A DNA stretch of 58,101 bases, taken from an uncultured Eubacteriales bacterium (GTDB lineage: Bacteria > Bacillota > Clostridia > Lachnospirales > Lachnospiraceae). A program made the position numbers and the translations under genes. The stretch spans positions 482,921 through 541,021 of the forward strand of contig OMWY01000001.1 in NCBI GenBank assembly GCA_900314885.1, in the 5' to 3' direction. Under the pieces are notes generated by a model, which did no database searches, had not been told where the DNA came from, and saw nothing but the letters and a program-made list of their open reading frames with translations. Shown piece by piece: positions 26,493-34,950 of the stretch (the first letter of the stretch is position 1; each line of letters opens with the position of its first letter).

Positions 26493-26620
26493 TATAATAT
26501 AAATTGTATGTTTACGCATTCCTTACGGATGAAGACAAACCACCTTGTCAGGGATTGATGAGGCGTTAGGGCGAAGCGGTCCATATATAAGAATTACAGA
26601 AGCACTTGAAAGGAGCCATA
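26493..26620 (+). promoter_or_regulatory. mbl promoter and structured 5' leader
   Basis: A perfect -10 TATAAT (26493-26498) has a weak -35 (TTTATT). The 115-base leader has small hairpins (CATTCC/GGATG; GACAA/TTGTC) and a GC-richer segment around 26560-26580, unlike the AT-rich surroundings. No riboswitch class was recognised. Confidence 0.45.
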
Positions 26621-27625
26621 ATGTTAGGCAGTGATATAGGTATAGATCTTGGCACGGCAAGCGTGCTTGTATACGTTAAGGGGAAGGGAGTTGTGCTGAA
26701 GGAGCCATCAGTAGTCGCTATTGACAGCGCGTCTCAGAAGGTAAAGGCTATCGGCGAGGAAGCGAGGCTTATGCTTGGACGTACGCCTTCGAGTATAATC
26801 GCAATCAGACCTCTACGCCAGGGCGTTATTTCTGATTATGATGTCACAGAGAAGATGCTGCGCTATTTCATTAAGAAGGCTACCGGCGGTCACCATTTCA
26901 GAAAGCCAAGGATAAGCATATGCATCCCGAGCGGCGCTACCGAGGTAGAGAAGAGGGCTGTTGAAGAGGCTACATATAACGCGGGCGCGAGAGAGGTCGC
27001 TATCATAGAAGAGCCTATTGCGGCAGCCATCGGAGCGGGGATAGACATTACAAAGCCAAGCGGTACCATGATTGTCGATATCGGCGGCGGTACGAGTGAT
27101 ATTGCCGTTATCTCACTTGGCGGAGCAGTAGTAAGTACATCAGTCAAGGTTGCCGGTGACGATTTTGATATGGCTATAGCAAAATATGTTAAAAATAAGC
27201 ATAACCTGATAATCGGTGACGTTACGGCTGAGACGGTGAAGATGTCAATCGGATGCGCCTTCCAGCTTCCGGAGCAGCTCACCTATGATGTGACAGGTAT
27301 GTATTTCCCTGACGGAAAACCTAAGACTATCACCCTTACCTCTGACGAAGCGCTTGAAGCCCTTAAGGACCCATGTGAGGCGATAGTTGACGCAGTTCAT
27401 TCCGTCCTCGAGAAGACACCGCCTGAGCTTGCGGCCGATATAGCCGGGAAGGGCATAGTGCTTACCGGTGGCGGTTCACTTCTTAAGGGCCTTGATCAGC
27501 TCATAGAAGAGAATACGGGCATCAATTCTATAGTTGCTGAGGATCCTATGTCCTGCGTTGCCATAGGAACAGGTAAATTTGTTGAGTTCCTCGGAAATGC
27601 CGCGAAGACCATGGCAGATGACTGA
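26621..27625 (+). CDS. mbl: MreB-like actin, Mbl type
   Basis: 334 residues from ATG 26621 (MLGSDIGIDLGTASVLVYVKG) after AAGGAG. The in-frame start at 26606 has no binding site. Actin-fold motifs are present: phosphate-1 DIGIDLGTAS, phosphate-2 DIGGGTSDIAVIS and adenosine-binding GIVLTGGGSLLKGL. It forms membrane-bound filaments that guide elongasome peptidoglycan synthesis. It is called Mbl rather than MreB because it precedes flgF-flgG homologues as in Bacillus (mbl-flhO-flhP) and no mreC-mreD follow. The paralogue assignment is inferred from context. Confidence 0.93.
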   Translation: MLGSDIGIDLGTASVLVYVKGKGVVLKEPSVVAIDSASQKVKAIGEEARLMLGRTPSSIIAIRPLRQGVISDYDVTEKMLRYFIKKATGGHHFRKPRISICIPSGATEVEKRAVEEATYNAGAREVAIIEEPIAAAIGAGIDITKPSGTMIVDIGGGTSDIAVISLGGAVVSTSVKVAGDDFDMAIAKYVKNKHNLIIGDVTAETVKMSIGCAFQLPEQLTYDVTGMYFPDGKPKTITLTSDEALEALKDPCEAIVDAVHSVLEKTPPELAADIAGKGIVLTGGGSLLKGLDQLIEENTGINSIVAEDPMSCVAIGTGKFVEFLGNAAKTMADD

Positions 27626-27656
27626 TAATATCCGTTTTTGTGCTGCCTAATGATGT

Positions 27657-27683
27657 TAATTATTTATGTACTTTTGCCGATAA
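27657..27683 (+). promoter_or_regulatory. Sigma-28 (sigma-D) type flagellar promoter
   Basis: TAAT (27657-27660), 15 bases and GCCGATAA (27676-27683). This matches the sigma-28 consensus TAAA-N15-GCCGATAA with one difference in the -35. It lies 43 bp before flgF, so the rod/hook genes can be switched with motility independently of mbl. Confidence 0.75.
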
Positions 27684-27726
27684 AGCATATAAAGAGCCTT
27701 AATAAAAATGCATAGGAGGAAGTCGT

Positions 27727-28503
27727 ATGCTTAGAAGTCTCTATACGTCATGTACAGGTATGATGAATGAGCAGAACAGGCTTGACATCATGTCAAACAA
27801 TCTTGCGAATGTCACGACAGCCGGCTATAAGATGGAAAGCACGGCCAGTCAGTCCTTTGACAGGGTTCTTGCGATAAAGATAAGAGACGCGTCGGAAGCC
27901 TTTAACGATCATTTTATCGGTACCATGAGCCTGGGTGTTAAGCTGGGCGAGGTGTATACCGATTACGACCAAGGCGCGGTCAGGAAGACGAGTGAAACGT
28001 ATGATCTGGCACTCTCCGGTAAGGGCTTTTTTGCGATACGCTTTGTCGATGCGAACGGAAATGAGTCCGAGAAATATACCAGAGATGGTAATTTCCGCAT
28101 TACTCAGGATGGGTATGTGGAGGATTCGTTTGGAAATAAGCTGAAAACCGAAAGCGGCGTGCTGCAGGTTCCTACTGACGCGGCCAACATTTCCATACAG
28201 CGTGATGGAAGCGTTTATGCTGATGGCAATTTGGTTGACAAAATCAAGATTGTTGATTTTGAAGACTATGATTATATAGAAAAGTATGGCGATAATCTCT
28301 ATCAGGTTGTGAACGGTGCAACGGAAACCGAGCCTACAGCTGAGGTTTTGCAAGGCTATATCGAACAAAGCAATGTTAACCCTGTGCGTGAGATGGTTGA
28401 CATGATTGCGATTCAGAGGGCGTATCAGGCAAGCTCGAAGGGCATTACAACCGCCGAGAATATGATGGATAAGGCTATTAACAGTGTTGGAGTAGTAAGC
28501 TGA
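27727..28503 (+). CDS. flgF: Flagellar basal-body rod protein FlgF (FlhO)
   Basis: 258 residues. N-terminal rod motif MLRSLYTSCTGMMNEQNRLDIMSNNLANVTTAGYK (the NNLANxxTxGYK signature), central LSGKGFFAI and C-terminal VREMVDMIAIQRAYQASSKGITTAENMM helices. These terminal helices form the coiled coil of axial proteins. It starts at ATG 27727 after AGGAGGA. It is followed after 20 bp by flgG. By position it is the FlhO equivalent. It builds the proximal rod and is exported by the flagellar type III system. Confidence 0.9.
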   Translation: MLRSLYTSCTGMMNEQNRLDIMSNNLANVTTAGYKMESTASQSFDRVLAIKIRDASEAFNDHFIGTMSLGVKLGEVYTDYDQGAVRKTSETYDLALSGKGFFAIRFVDANGNESEKYTRDGNFRITQDGYVEDSFGNKLKTESGVLQVPTDAANISIQRDGSVYADGNLVDKIKIVDFEDYDYIEKYGDNLYQVVNGATETEPTAEVLQGYIEQSNVNPVREMVDMIAIQRAYQASSKGITTAENMMDKAINSVGVVS

Positions 28504-28523
28504 TTTTATAAAGGAGATGGCTT

Positions 28524-29348
28524 ATGGTTAGATCACTTTGGAGCGCGGCATCAGGTATGTACGCCCAGCAGATTAGTCTTGATAATATTTCGAATAATAT
28601 CAGTAATATCAATACTGTCGGATTTAAAACCCAGACTGTCGAATTTAAGAGTCTCCTCTACCAGGAGCTGAAGCATAAATCAACAGACAGTGAGGGCAAC
28701 CCTAAGCCGATAGGAATACAGGTTGGTTCCGGCGTGAGGGATGCGTCCATAACCGGTATATTTACAGAAGGGAATGCCCAGAATACGGAGCAGAAGTTTG
28801 ACTTTATGCTCGAAGGAAAGGGCTTCTTCGCTGTCAGCAAATTCGGTAACACAGCATATACGAGAAATGGTCATTTCGGCTTATCAGCTGCGCCGGGCGG
28901 GGGTTGGATACTCACCAACTCGGATGGCTATCCTGTTCTTGATACAAACGGAAATTCGATAGCCATAGATGAGACCTGGGATACGGACGATATTTCAGTT
29001 GATCAGGTTGGAAATATTAAGCATAATGTTGAAAATGCCGACGGCTCCATTTCAACGAATCAGGTAGCGCGGATTGCGGTCTACCAGTTTAACAATCCTG
29101 CGGGGCTTGACAGGGAAGGGGACAGCCTTTTTACGGAGACTGACGCTTCGGGTACCCCTAGACTTGAGGCTACTGACGCCGGTCTTGAGAAGAGCAAGGT
29201 AGTACAGGGGTATCTTGAATCTTCAAATGTTCAGGCAGCTGATGAGATGGTTAATATGATTGTAACCCAAAGAGCTTATCAGTTGAATTCAAAGGCAATT
29301 CAGACCAGTGACGAGATGCTTCAGATAGCTAATGAGCTTAAGAGGTGA
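28524..29348 (+). CDS. flgG: Flagellar basal-body rod protein FlgG (FlhP)
   Basis: 274 residues. N-terminal MVRSLWSAASGMYAQQISLDNISNNISNINTVGFK, LEGKGFFAV in the middle and C-terminal VQAADEMVNMIVTQRAYQLNSKAIQTSDEMLQIANEL, the strongly conserved FlgG end. It forms the distal rod. Start ATG 28524 follows AAGGAGAT. It overlaps nothing and is 6 bp from flgJ, so the three genes are one transcript. Confidence 0.93.
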   Translation: MVRSLWSAASGMYAQQISLDNISNNISNINTVGFKTQTVEFKSLLYQELKHKSTDSEGNPKPIGIQVGSGVRDASITGIFTEGNAQNTEQKFDFMLEGKGFFAVSKFGNTAYTRNGHFGLSAAPGGGWILTNSDGYPVLDTNGNSIAIDETWDTDDISVDQVGNIKHNVENADGSISTNQVARIAVYQFNNPAGLDREGDSLFTETDASGTPRLEATDAGLEKSKVVQGYLESSNVQAADEMVNMIVTQRAYQLNSKAIQTSDEMLQIANELKR

Positions 29349-29354
29349 TGATTT

Positions 29355-29744
29355 ATGGATATCAGTTCACTTGAAAGCCTCTACGGAGGCTATAGTTCTA
29401 TTACAAGCCAGTATTTGCAGGATTCACTATCGACATCTTTGACCAATAAGGTCAATAGCGCAAATGAGACAAATGATGATGCCGAATTAATGCAGGCATG
29501 TAAGTCGTTTGAAGCATACTTTTTAGAGCAAATACTCGAGGAAGCTGAAAAAACCGCGACCCTGCCGGGTGTAGAGGACGAAGACAGTGAGGGCGAATAT
29601 GTGAACATGTTCAAGGACACCTTCCGCTCAAATATGGCCGGTATAATTTCGGGAAATACTGATTTAGGACTTGCGAAGATGCTATATGAGTCCATGAAAA
29701 ACCAGGTAAGCACAGTCGAGTCCATGAACGACATTAATAACTAA
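29355..29744 (+). CDS. flgJ: Rod-binding protein FlgJ (N-terminal domain only)
   Basis: 129 residues. It matches the rod-binding domain: LMQACKSFEAYFLEQILEEAEKT, then YVNMFKDTFRSNMAGIIS and DLGLAKMLYESM near the C-terminus. It lacks the muramidase domain of proteobacterial FlgJ, as in many Firmicutes and Spirochaetes. It probably caps or scaffolds rod assembly; peptidoglycan cutting must come from another enzyme. A small GACATAG/CTATGTC hairpin at 29748 follows but has no good T-tract. Confidence 0.88.
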   Translation: MDISSLESLYGGYSSITSQYLQDSLSTSLTNKVNSANETNDDAELMQACKSFEAYFLEQILEEAEKTATLPGVEDEDSEGEYVNMFKDTFRSNMAGIISGNTDLGLAKMLYESMKNQVSTVESMNDINN

Positions 29745-29796
29745 AGTGACATAGAGCTATGTCTTAACTAAAGAGAAAGTTTTATCGGAGGACGGA

Positions 29797-32019
29797 ATTA
29801 CGGATACAGTAAAGGGATACGTTGAAAAAATTGTATTTAGAAATAAAGAAAATTCCTATACAGTATTAAATATAACCGACGAAGATACCGATGAGGTCTG
29901 CGTCGGTTATTTTAGTGATATTTCTGTAGGAGAATATATAGAAGCCGAAGGAAATTATATAGAGCATAAGACCTACGGTACCCAGTTCCAGGTGACAAGT
30001 TACGCCATAAAAGAGCCCGAAAATGCCGGAGCCATGGAGAAATATCTGGCGTCAGGTATTATAAAGGGTATCGGCAAAGCCATGGCAAAAAGGATTGTCG
30101 CGGAATTCGGTGATAAAACCTTTGAAATAATAGAAAGTAATCCTGAAAAATTAGCCTCGCTAAAGGGCATCAGCCTGAAGAAAGCAAAGGAAATAGCAGA
30201 CCAGTTCGAAGAAAAAAGAGAATTCCGCGACGCTATGGTATTTCTCTCGCAATACGGCGTGACCAATAATCTTGCCATGAAAATATATAACCGCTACGGC
30301 TCTGAAATGATGAACGTAGTAAAACAGAACCCTTATAAATTAGCGGAGGATATAGACGGAATAGGCTTTAAGAAGGCGGATGAATTAGCGGAGAAAATGG
30401 GCTACCCAATGGATTCCCACGAACGCTTCAAGGCAGGAATAATGTATGCTCTTGATGTTTCTGCCTCGAACGGAAATACCTATTTGCCAAAGGGAGAATT
30501 ATTTGTTGCCGTCGGCAATTTATTTTCTATTTCAAAAGAAGAATTCGAAAATGATATTACTGAATTAATTATGGACAGGAGAATTAAGTCTGTAATAAAA
30601 AACGACGAGACAAGAATATACCATATATCCTTTTATTATATGGAGCTTGAAAGCGCGAGAATGCTTCTTGATTTAAATACGAGATCCCGCGCGAATCACG
30701 CCATAATGGAGAAAAAAGTCTCAGAAATAGAAATTCGAAACGGCATCGAATTGGAGGATTTACAGAGAAAGGCCGTATATGAGGCTGTGGAATCCGGATT
30801 ATTAATATTGACAGGCGGACCGGGAACGGGAAAAACAACCACAATAAATACCATAATAGAATTATTTAAAGAAGAAAATATGGAAATTCTCTTAGCGGCG
30901 CCGACAGGACGGGCTGCCAGAAGAATGAAGGAAACCACAGGCCACGAAGCCCTTACCATCCACCGCCTTCTTGAGGTTAACGGAGATCCCGAAAATGACA
31001 GCAGGCAGAAATTCGAAAGAAATGAGGATAATCCCCTCGAGGCGGATGCCATAATAATAGATGAGATGTCTATGGTCGACATATTTATTTTTTATTCGCT
31101 GCTTAAGGCAATACCTGCGGGAACAAGAGTAATTCTTGTGGGAGATGTAAATCAGCTTCCGAGTGTCGGCCCCGGAAATGTATTAAAGGACATTATTAAT
31201 TCAGGTTGCTTTGACGTAGTAAGGCTCACAAGAATTTTCCGTCAGGCTGAGACAAGCGATATAATTAAAAACGCCCATAAAATAAACGCGGGCGAGCAGA
31301 TAAGCCTCGATAATAAAAGTAAGGATTTCTTCATGCTTGAGCGTCATGAGGTAATGGATATAGAGTCTGTTATGCTAAGTCTCGTAATGGATAAAATGCC
31401 AAAATACGTTGACGCGGACAGCTACGATATCCAGGTGCTTACTCCTATGCGAAAGGGTGAGCTCGGAGTGGAAAATTTAAACCGCGTTTTACAGCAGTAT
31501 TTAAATCCACCGGCAGACGACAAGCAGGAGAAAAAATGGGGCGATATTAATTTCCGCGAGGGCGATAAGGTAATGCAGATAAAAAATAATTACCAGCTCG
31601 AGTGGACTGTTTACAGCAGGTTCGGAACGGAAATAGAAACCGGCAAGGGAATATTTAACGGCGATACCGGGGTAATTAAAACGATAAATAATTACGCGGG
31701 AACAATTACCGTAGAATTCGAAGAAGGAAGAACCGTTGATTACGAACAGGGCGATTTTGATGAATTAACACTCGCCTACGCCGTAACAATTCATAAGTCA
31801 CAGGGAAGTGAATATCCGGCCGTCGTCCTGCCGCTGCTTACGGGACCGAGGATGCTCCTTAACAGAAATTTATTATATACCGCCGTAACCAGAGCCAGAA
31901 AATGTGTCACAATTGTAGGAAGCAGCGATACCGTGAGGACCATGATAAAAAACATCGATGAAGCAAAAAGATATTCGGGACTCTGCGATGTTATAAAAGA
32001 AATGAGCGAGGAAAAATAA
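29797..32019 (+). CDS. recD2: RecD2-type helicase, apparently starting at ATT
   Basis: 740 residues if started at ATT 29797. The reading frame has no ATG, GTG or TTG between the stop at 29752 and GTG 29992, yet the 65 residues in between (TDTVKGYVEKIVFRNKENSY...) match the usual RecD2 N-terminus. GGAGG (29787-29791) lies five bases before ATT, where homologues have ATG. Next come helix-hairpin-helix repeats (about 85-215), Walker A TGGPGTGKTTT, DEMSMVDI, VGDVNQLPSVGPGN, THKSQGSEYPAVVLPL-type motif V/VI and TAVTRARK. It is a 5'-3' DNA helicase in repair. First gene of a three-gene operon. Confidence 0.9.
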   Translation: MTDTVKGYVEKIVFRNKENSYTVLNITDEDTDEVCVGYFSDISVGEYIEAEGNYIEHKTYGTQFQVTSYAIKEPENAGAMEKYLASGIIKGIGKAMAKRIVAEFGDKTFEIIESNPEKLASLKGISLKKAKEIADQFEEKREFRDAMVFLSQYGVTNNLAMKIYNRYGSEMMNVVKQNPYKLAEDIDGIGFKKADELAEKMGYPMDSHERFKAGIMYALDVSASNGNTYLPKGELFVAVGNLFSISKEEFENDITELIMDRRIKSVIKNDETRIYHISFYYMELESARMLLDLNTRSRANHAIMEKKVSEIEIRNGIELEDLQRKAVYEAVESGLLILTGGPGTGKTTTINTIIELFKEENMEILLAAPTGRAARRMKETTGHEALTIHRLLEVNGDPENDSRQKFERNEDNPLEADAIIIDEMSMVDIFIFYSLLKAIPAGTRVILVGDVNQLPSVGPGNVLKDIINSGCFDVVRLTRIFRQAETSDIIKNAHKINAGEQISLDNKSKDFFMLERHEVMDIESVMLSLVMDKMPKYVDADSYDIQVLTPMRKGELGVENLNRVLQQYLNPPADDKQEKKWGDINFREGDKVMQIKNNYQLEWTVYSRFGTEIETGKGIFNGDTGVIKTINNYAGTITVEFEEGRTVDYEQGDFDELTLAYAVTIHKSQGSEYPAVVLPLLTGPRMLLNRNLLYTAVTRARKCVTIVGSSDTVRTMIKNIDEAKRYSGLCDVIKEMSEEK

Positions 32020-32020
32020 T

Positions 32021-32785
32021 ATGTATTCATATAATACAAGAATAGGCTACAGCGACTGCGGAGCTGACAATAAATTAAAATTAAACGCCCTTGTAAATTT
32101 ATTTCAGAACTGCTCCACCTTCGAGGGCGAGGCGACAGGAGTCGGTGTAAAGGAATTAATGTCTAAAGGCCGCGGCTGGCTTCTTGCGAGCTGGCAGATA
32201 ATGATAGAAAGACTCCCCAATCAGAGTGAAAATGTAGAGGTTACTACCGAGGCTTATGAATTTAAGGGCTTCTATGGTAAGCGTAATTTTTATATGAAGG
32301 ATGAAAATAAGAATGTGCTTGCCTATGCCGACAGTATATGGTTTTATTATGACATTAAAAATCATCATCCGGTAAAATACGAATATAAGGAGAGTGAAGG
32401 TTTCCAGCTAAGCGCCGGTTATCCGATGAAAAAGGCAGGAAGAAAAATAATTCTTCCGACTGATTTTAACGATGAATGCATTAAGGGTGAGCGCTTCAGA
32501 ATAAAAAAATCAGCCCTTGATACGAACGGTCATACCAATAACAGCGAATATATTAAATTCGCGGCCGACTACCTTCCGGATATTCCCGTAAGAGAATTTC
32601 CCGAAGTGAAAATGATCCGCGTCGAGTACAAGCAGGCGGCCCATTTGGGAGATACGGTAGTGCCGAAATATTATTTTACAAAGGATAATCACAAAATATA
32701 TGTTTCACTGGATGACGAAGAAGATAAATGTTACGCAATAGTGGAATTTTGTGATAAGGATGGCTTGGAGGAATTAGAAAAATGA
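32021..32785 (+). CDS. Acyl-ACP thioesterase
   Basis: 254 residues with two hot-dog halves. The first holds LVNLFQNCSTFEGEATG and the long helix region; the second has DTNGHTNNSEYIKFAADYLP, the Asn-His-containing block typical of FatA-type thioesterases. It releases fatty acids from acyl-ACP in the cytoplasm. It starts at ATG 32021, one base after the recD2 stop, and overlaps cvfB by 4 bp, so the operon is translationally coupled. Chain-length preference cannot be read from sequence. Confidence 0.85.
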   Translation: MYSYNTRIGYSDCGADNKLKLNALVNLFQNCSTFEGEATGVGVKELMSKGRGWLLASWQIMIERLPNQSENVEVTTEAYEFKGFYGKRNFYMKDENKNVLAYADSIWFYYDIKNHHPVKYEYKESEGFQLSAGYPMKKAGRKIILPTDFNDECIKGERFRIKKSALDTNGHTNNSEYIKFAADYLPDIPVREFPEVKMIRVEYKQAAHLGDTVVPKYYFTKDNHKIYVSLDDEEDKCYAIVEFCDKDGLEELEK

Positions 32786-33633
32786 GACTTGGCGAAGAAC
32801 AAATAATGAAGGTCGCGAGAAGGACCGACTTCGGAGTATACCTGCGTGACATAAATGATTTTCATAAAAATGATGAGGACGCGGCCGAGGTATTGCTTCC
32901 CAGAAATCAGATTAAGGAAGTTTTACGGGAAGGCGACGAAATTTCCGTATTTATTTATAAGGATTCTGAGGACAGATTAATCGCGACCAGAATTACACCT
33001 CTTATTAAATTAGGTGAGATAGGAAGATTGACAGTCAACCAGGTGACAAACGTGGGAGCGTTTTTAAACTGGGGTCTTCCTAAGGACCTCTTACTTCCAT
33101 TTGCGGAGCAGGTAGTCCGAGTAAAGGAAGGCGATGAGATTCTCGTTGCCATGTATATAGATAACAGCGACAGGCTCTGTGCCACCATGAAAATATATGA
33201 CTATCTCTCTACTGATTCGCCTTATAAAAAGGACGATGAGGTAAGCGGAACCGTATATGAAATTATTGACTCGTTCGGGGCCTATGTGGCGGTAGATGAT
33301 AAATATTCCGCCATGGTTCCTAAGAAGGAGCTTGTGAAGAAGCTAAAGGTTGGCGACAAGGTAACAGCCCGCGTAACCGAAATAAAGGAAGACGGAAAAA
33401 TAGACCTCTCGCTCAGAAAGAAGTCCTACGAGCAGATGGATGATGACGCGACAGTTATTATGAAGAAGCTAAATGAAAATAATGGCGAGCTGCCATTTTC
33501 CGACAAGAGTGACGCCGAAGCGATTAAGGAGAACTTCGGTATGAGCAAGGCAGCCTTCAAGAGGGCCATCGGGAGACTATATAAAGAGCATAAGATAATC
33601 ATTGAACCTGATAATATAAAAAGCGTCGGCTGA
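32782..33633 (+). CDS. cvfB: CvfB-type S1-domain RNA-binding protein
   Basis: 283 residues. An N-terminal S1-like domain, then S1 domains at about 70-140 (GRLTVNQVTNVGAFLNWGLPKDLLLPFAEQ) and 150-215 (GTVYEIIDSFGAYVAVDDKYSAMVPKKE), and a C-terminal winged helix (FGMSKAAFKRAIGRLYKEHKIII). This order matches CvfB (YitL), an RNA-binding virulence regulator in staphylococci; its molecular role elsewhere is unclear. It overlaps the thioesterase by ATGA. A bidirectional terminator overlaps its stop codon. Confidence 0.88.
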   Translation: MRLGEEQIMKVARRTDFGVYLRDINDFHKNDEDAAEVLLPRNQIKEVLREGDEISVFIYKDSEDRLIATRITPLIKLGEIGRLTVNQVTNVGAFLNWGLPKDLLLPFAEQVVRVKEGDEILVAMYIDNSDRLCATMKIYDYLSTDSPYKKDDEVSGTVYEIIDSFGAYVAVDDKYSAMVPKKELVKKLKVGDKVTARVTEIKEDGKIDLSLRKKSYEQMDDDATVIMKKLNENNGELPFSDKSDAEAIKENFGMSKAAFKRAIGRLYKEHKIIIEPDNIKSVG

Positions 33634-33650
33634 AACCGACGCTTTTTATA
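33615..33650. terminator. Bidirectional terminator between cvfB and yvyF
   Basis: 15-bp perfect stem TATAAAAAGCGTCGG/CCGACGCTTTTTATA with a 6-base loop that includes the cvfB stop. A- and T-tracts suit both convergent genes. Confidence 0.92.
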
Positions 33651-33684
33651 CTAGTCCGACGCCATTACCGGGGCCGACAAAGAA

Positions 33685-34104
33685 CTACTCGTTCGCGCGA
33701 TCGAGGAATCTCATCCTTTCCTTCTCGCGTTCCTTCTTCTTTGGCATCTCGACAGGCTTTGGCTTATCAAGAGCGCTGCCAAGCTGGTTCTGCATTTTCT
33801 GCTTGCACTCGGCGCAGAATCTGCCTGTACGTATCATCTTGCCGCACATCTCACACTCAAGGCCGATAGGAGAGGCCTCTGTAAATGAAAGGCGCTCCTC
33901 ACGAACCCACCTCTTAATCTGAGGAATGGAAACCTTGCACTCCTCGGATATCTGATTTATATTTGCGGCAGGGTTTTCCCTGATATATTTCTTAGTCTCC
34001 TGGAACTTCTCTTCAAGCTTCTTCTGGCAGTTAGGACAGAGCCTCGGACCGCTGCCCGTATAGTTGAAAAGACTGCCGCAAGCCTTGCAATTCGTAACTT
34101 CCAT
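33685..34104 (-). CDS. yvyF: YvyF-family protein (flagellar-operon type, TIGR03826)
   Basis: 139 residues. Two zinc-finger pairs, CKACG...CPNC (6-26) and CEMCG...CAEC (about 84-100), enclose a helix-turn-helix-like segment (ENPAANINQISEECKVSIPQIKRWVREERLSF). A basic C-terminal tail (KKKEREKERMRF) follows. In Bacillus the homologue sits between comFC and flgM in the flagellar/competence locus; here it also follows comFC. The exact function is unknown; nucleic-acid binding is suggested by the fold. 108 bp separate it from comFC. Confidence 0.8.
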   Translation of the reverse strand: MEVTNCKACGSLFNYTGSGPRLCPNCQKKLEEKFQETKKYIRENPAANINQISEECKVSIPQIKRWVREERLSFTEASPIGLECEMCGKMIRTGRFCAECKQKMQNQLGSALDKPKPVEMPKKKEREKERMRFLDRANE

Positions 34105-34212
34105 GATGCTATCCTTTCTGAATCAGTATATTATCCACTGTGAATTCACATTCAGTTTATCGTCCTCAGAAACTATCATATCACAATGATAAAAGATTTT
34201 CAAGATTATAAT

Positions 34213-34950
34213 TCAACAATCAGCTTCAACGCCCGCTATACAGATGAAGTATACCTTACCGACACCTACGGCCTTAAGAACCTCAGCGCAAACATCGCCC
34301 GTGCTGCCTGTGGTGTATATATCATCTATGATAAGGGCTGAGTTTATATATTGCCGGTACCAATCTGAGTCCTTATTTACAGCGAAGGCACCGGCGAGAT
34401 TCTTTCTTCTTGCGTCAGGACCCAGGAGCTTCTGCGCTTCGGTGTGCTTCACGCGGAGGAGAAAGTCATTTGCGGCAGGAATCCCAGTTAATTTGCTTAA
34501 TCTGTCCGCCACAAGCTCTGCCTGGTTATAGCCTCTGACCCTGAGCCTGTCCTTGTAGACAGGAACCGGGATGATGACGTCAGGGCCTATCATATTAATA
34601 AAGACCTCAAAATGCTCATAAATCGACCGGGCGAAGAAGGCAGCGTATTCCCTACGCCCATGATATTTGAAGGCGGAGAGTGACCTTTTAAGAATCTGGT
34701 TGTAGGGGTAGAGGACGCGGGCCATATCATATTCGTGAGGAATGCGCTTACAGTTGTCGCAGAGGCGGGAATTTACATCTCTGACGGGACGTCCGCATTT
34801 ACTGCATATATTTCCTCGGACAGGGACAAGGATCTTCTCGCATGCTTCGCAAATGTCCCGCCCGGCGGGATTCACAGCCTCGCCGCATACAGGGCACCGC
34901 TTCGGGTAAATGGCGTCGAGGACCATTTCACTTAAATTACCTAACTCCAA
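34213..34950 (-). CDS. comFC: ComFC-family phosphoribosyltransferase-like protein
   Basis: 245 residues. Two N-terminal zinc ribbons (CPVCG...CEAC and CSKCG...CDNC), then the type I phosphoribosyltransferase fold with VIIPVPVYKDRLRVRGYNQAELVA, the KHTEAQKLLGPDARRKNLAGAF block and the PRPP loop ALIIDDIYTTGST. ComFC is needed late in natural transformation, for recombination of taken-up DNA. comFA and comFB are not adjacent. It overlaps the nucleotidyltransferase gene upstream by 10 bp, so the two are co-transcribed. Confidence 0.92.
   Translation of the reverse strand: MELGNLSEMVLDAIYPKRCPVCGEAVNPAGRDICEACEKILVPVRGNICSKCGRPVRDVNSRLCDNCKRIPHEYDMARVLYPYNQILKRSLSAFKYHGRREYAAFFARSIYEHFEVFINMIGPDVIIPVPVYKDRLRVRGYNQAELVADRLSKLTGIPAANDFLLRVKHTEAQKLLGPDARRKNLAGAFAVNKDSDWYRQYINSALIIDDIYTTGSTGDVCAEVLKAVGVGKVYFICIAGVEADC

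Noticed and set aside
26499..26620. c-di-GMP riboswitch upstream of mbl
   Set aside because: An AAACC segment and a later GGGCGAAGC vaguely resemble parts of the class I motif, but the order, loops and tetraloop receptor do not fit.
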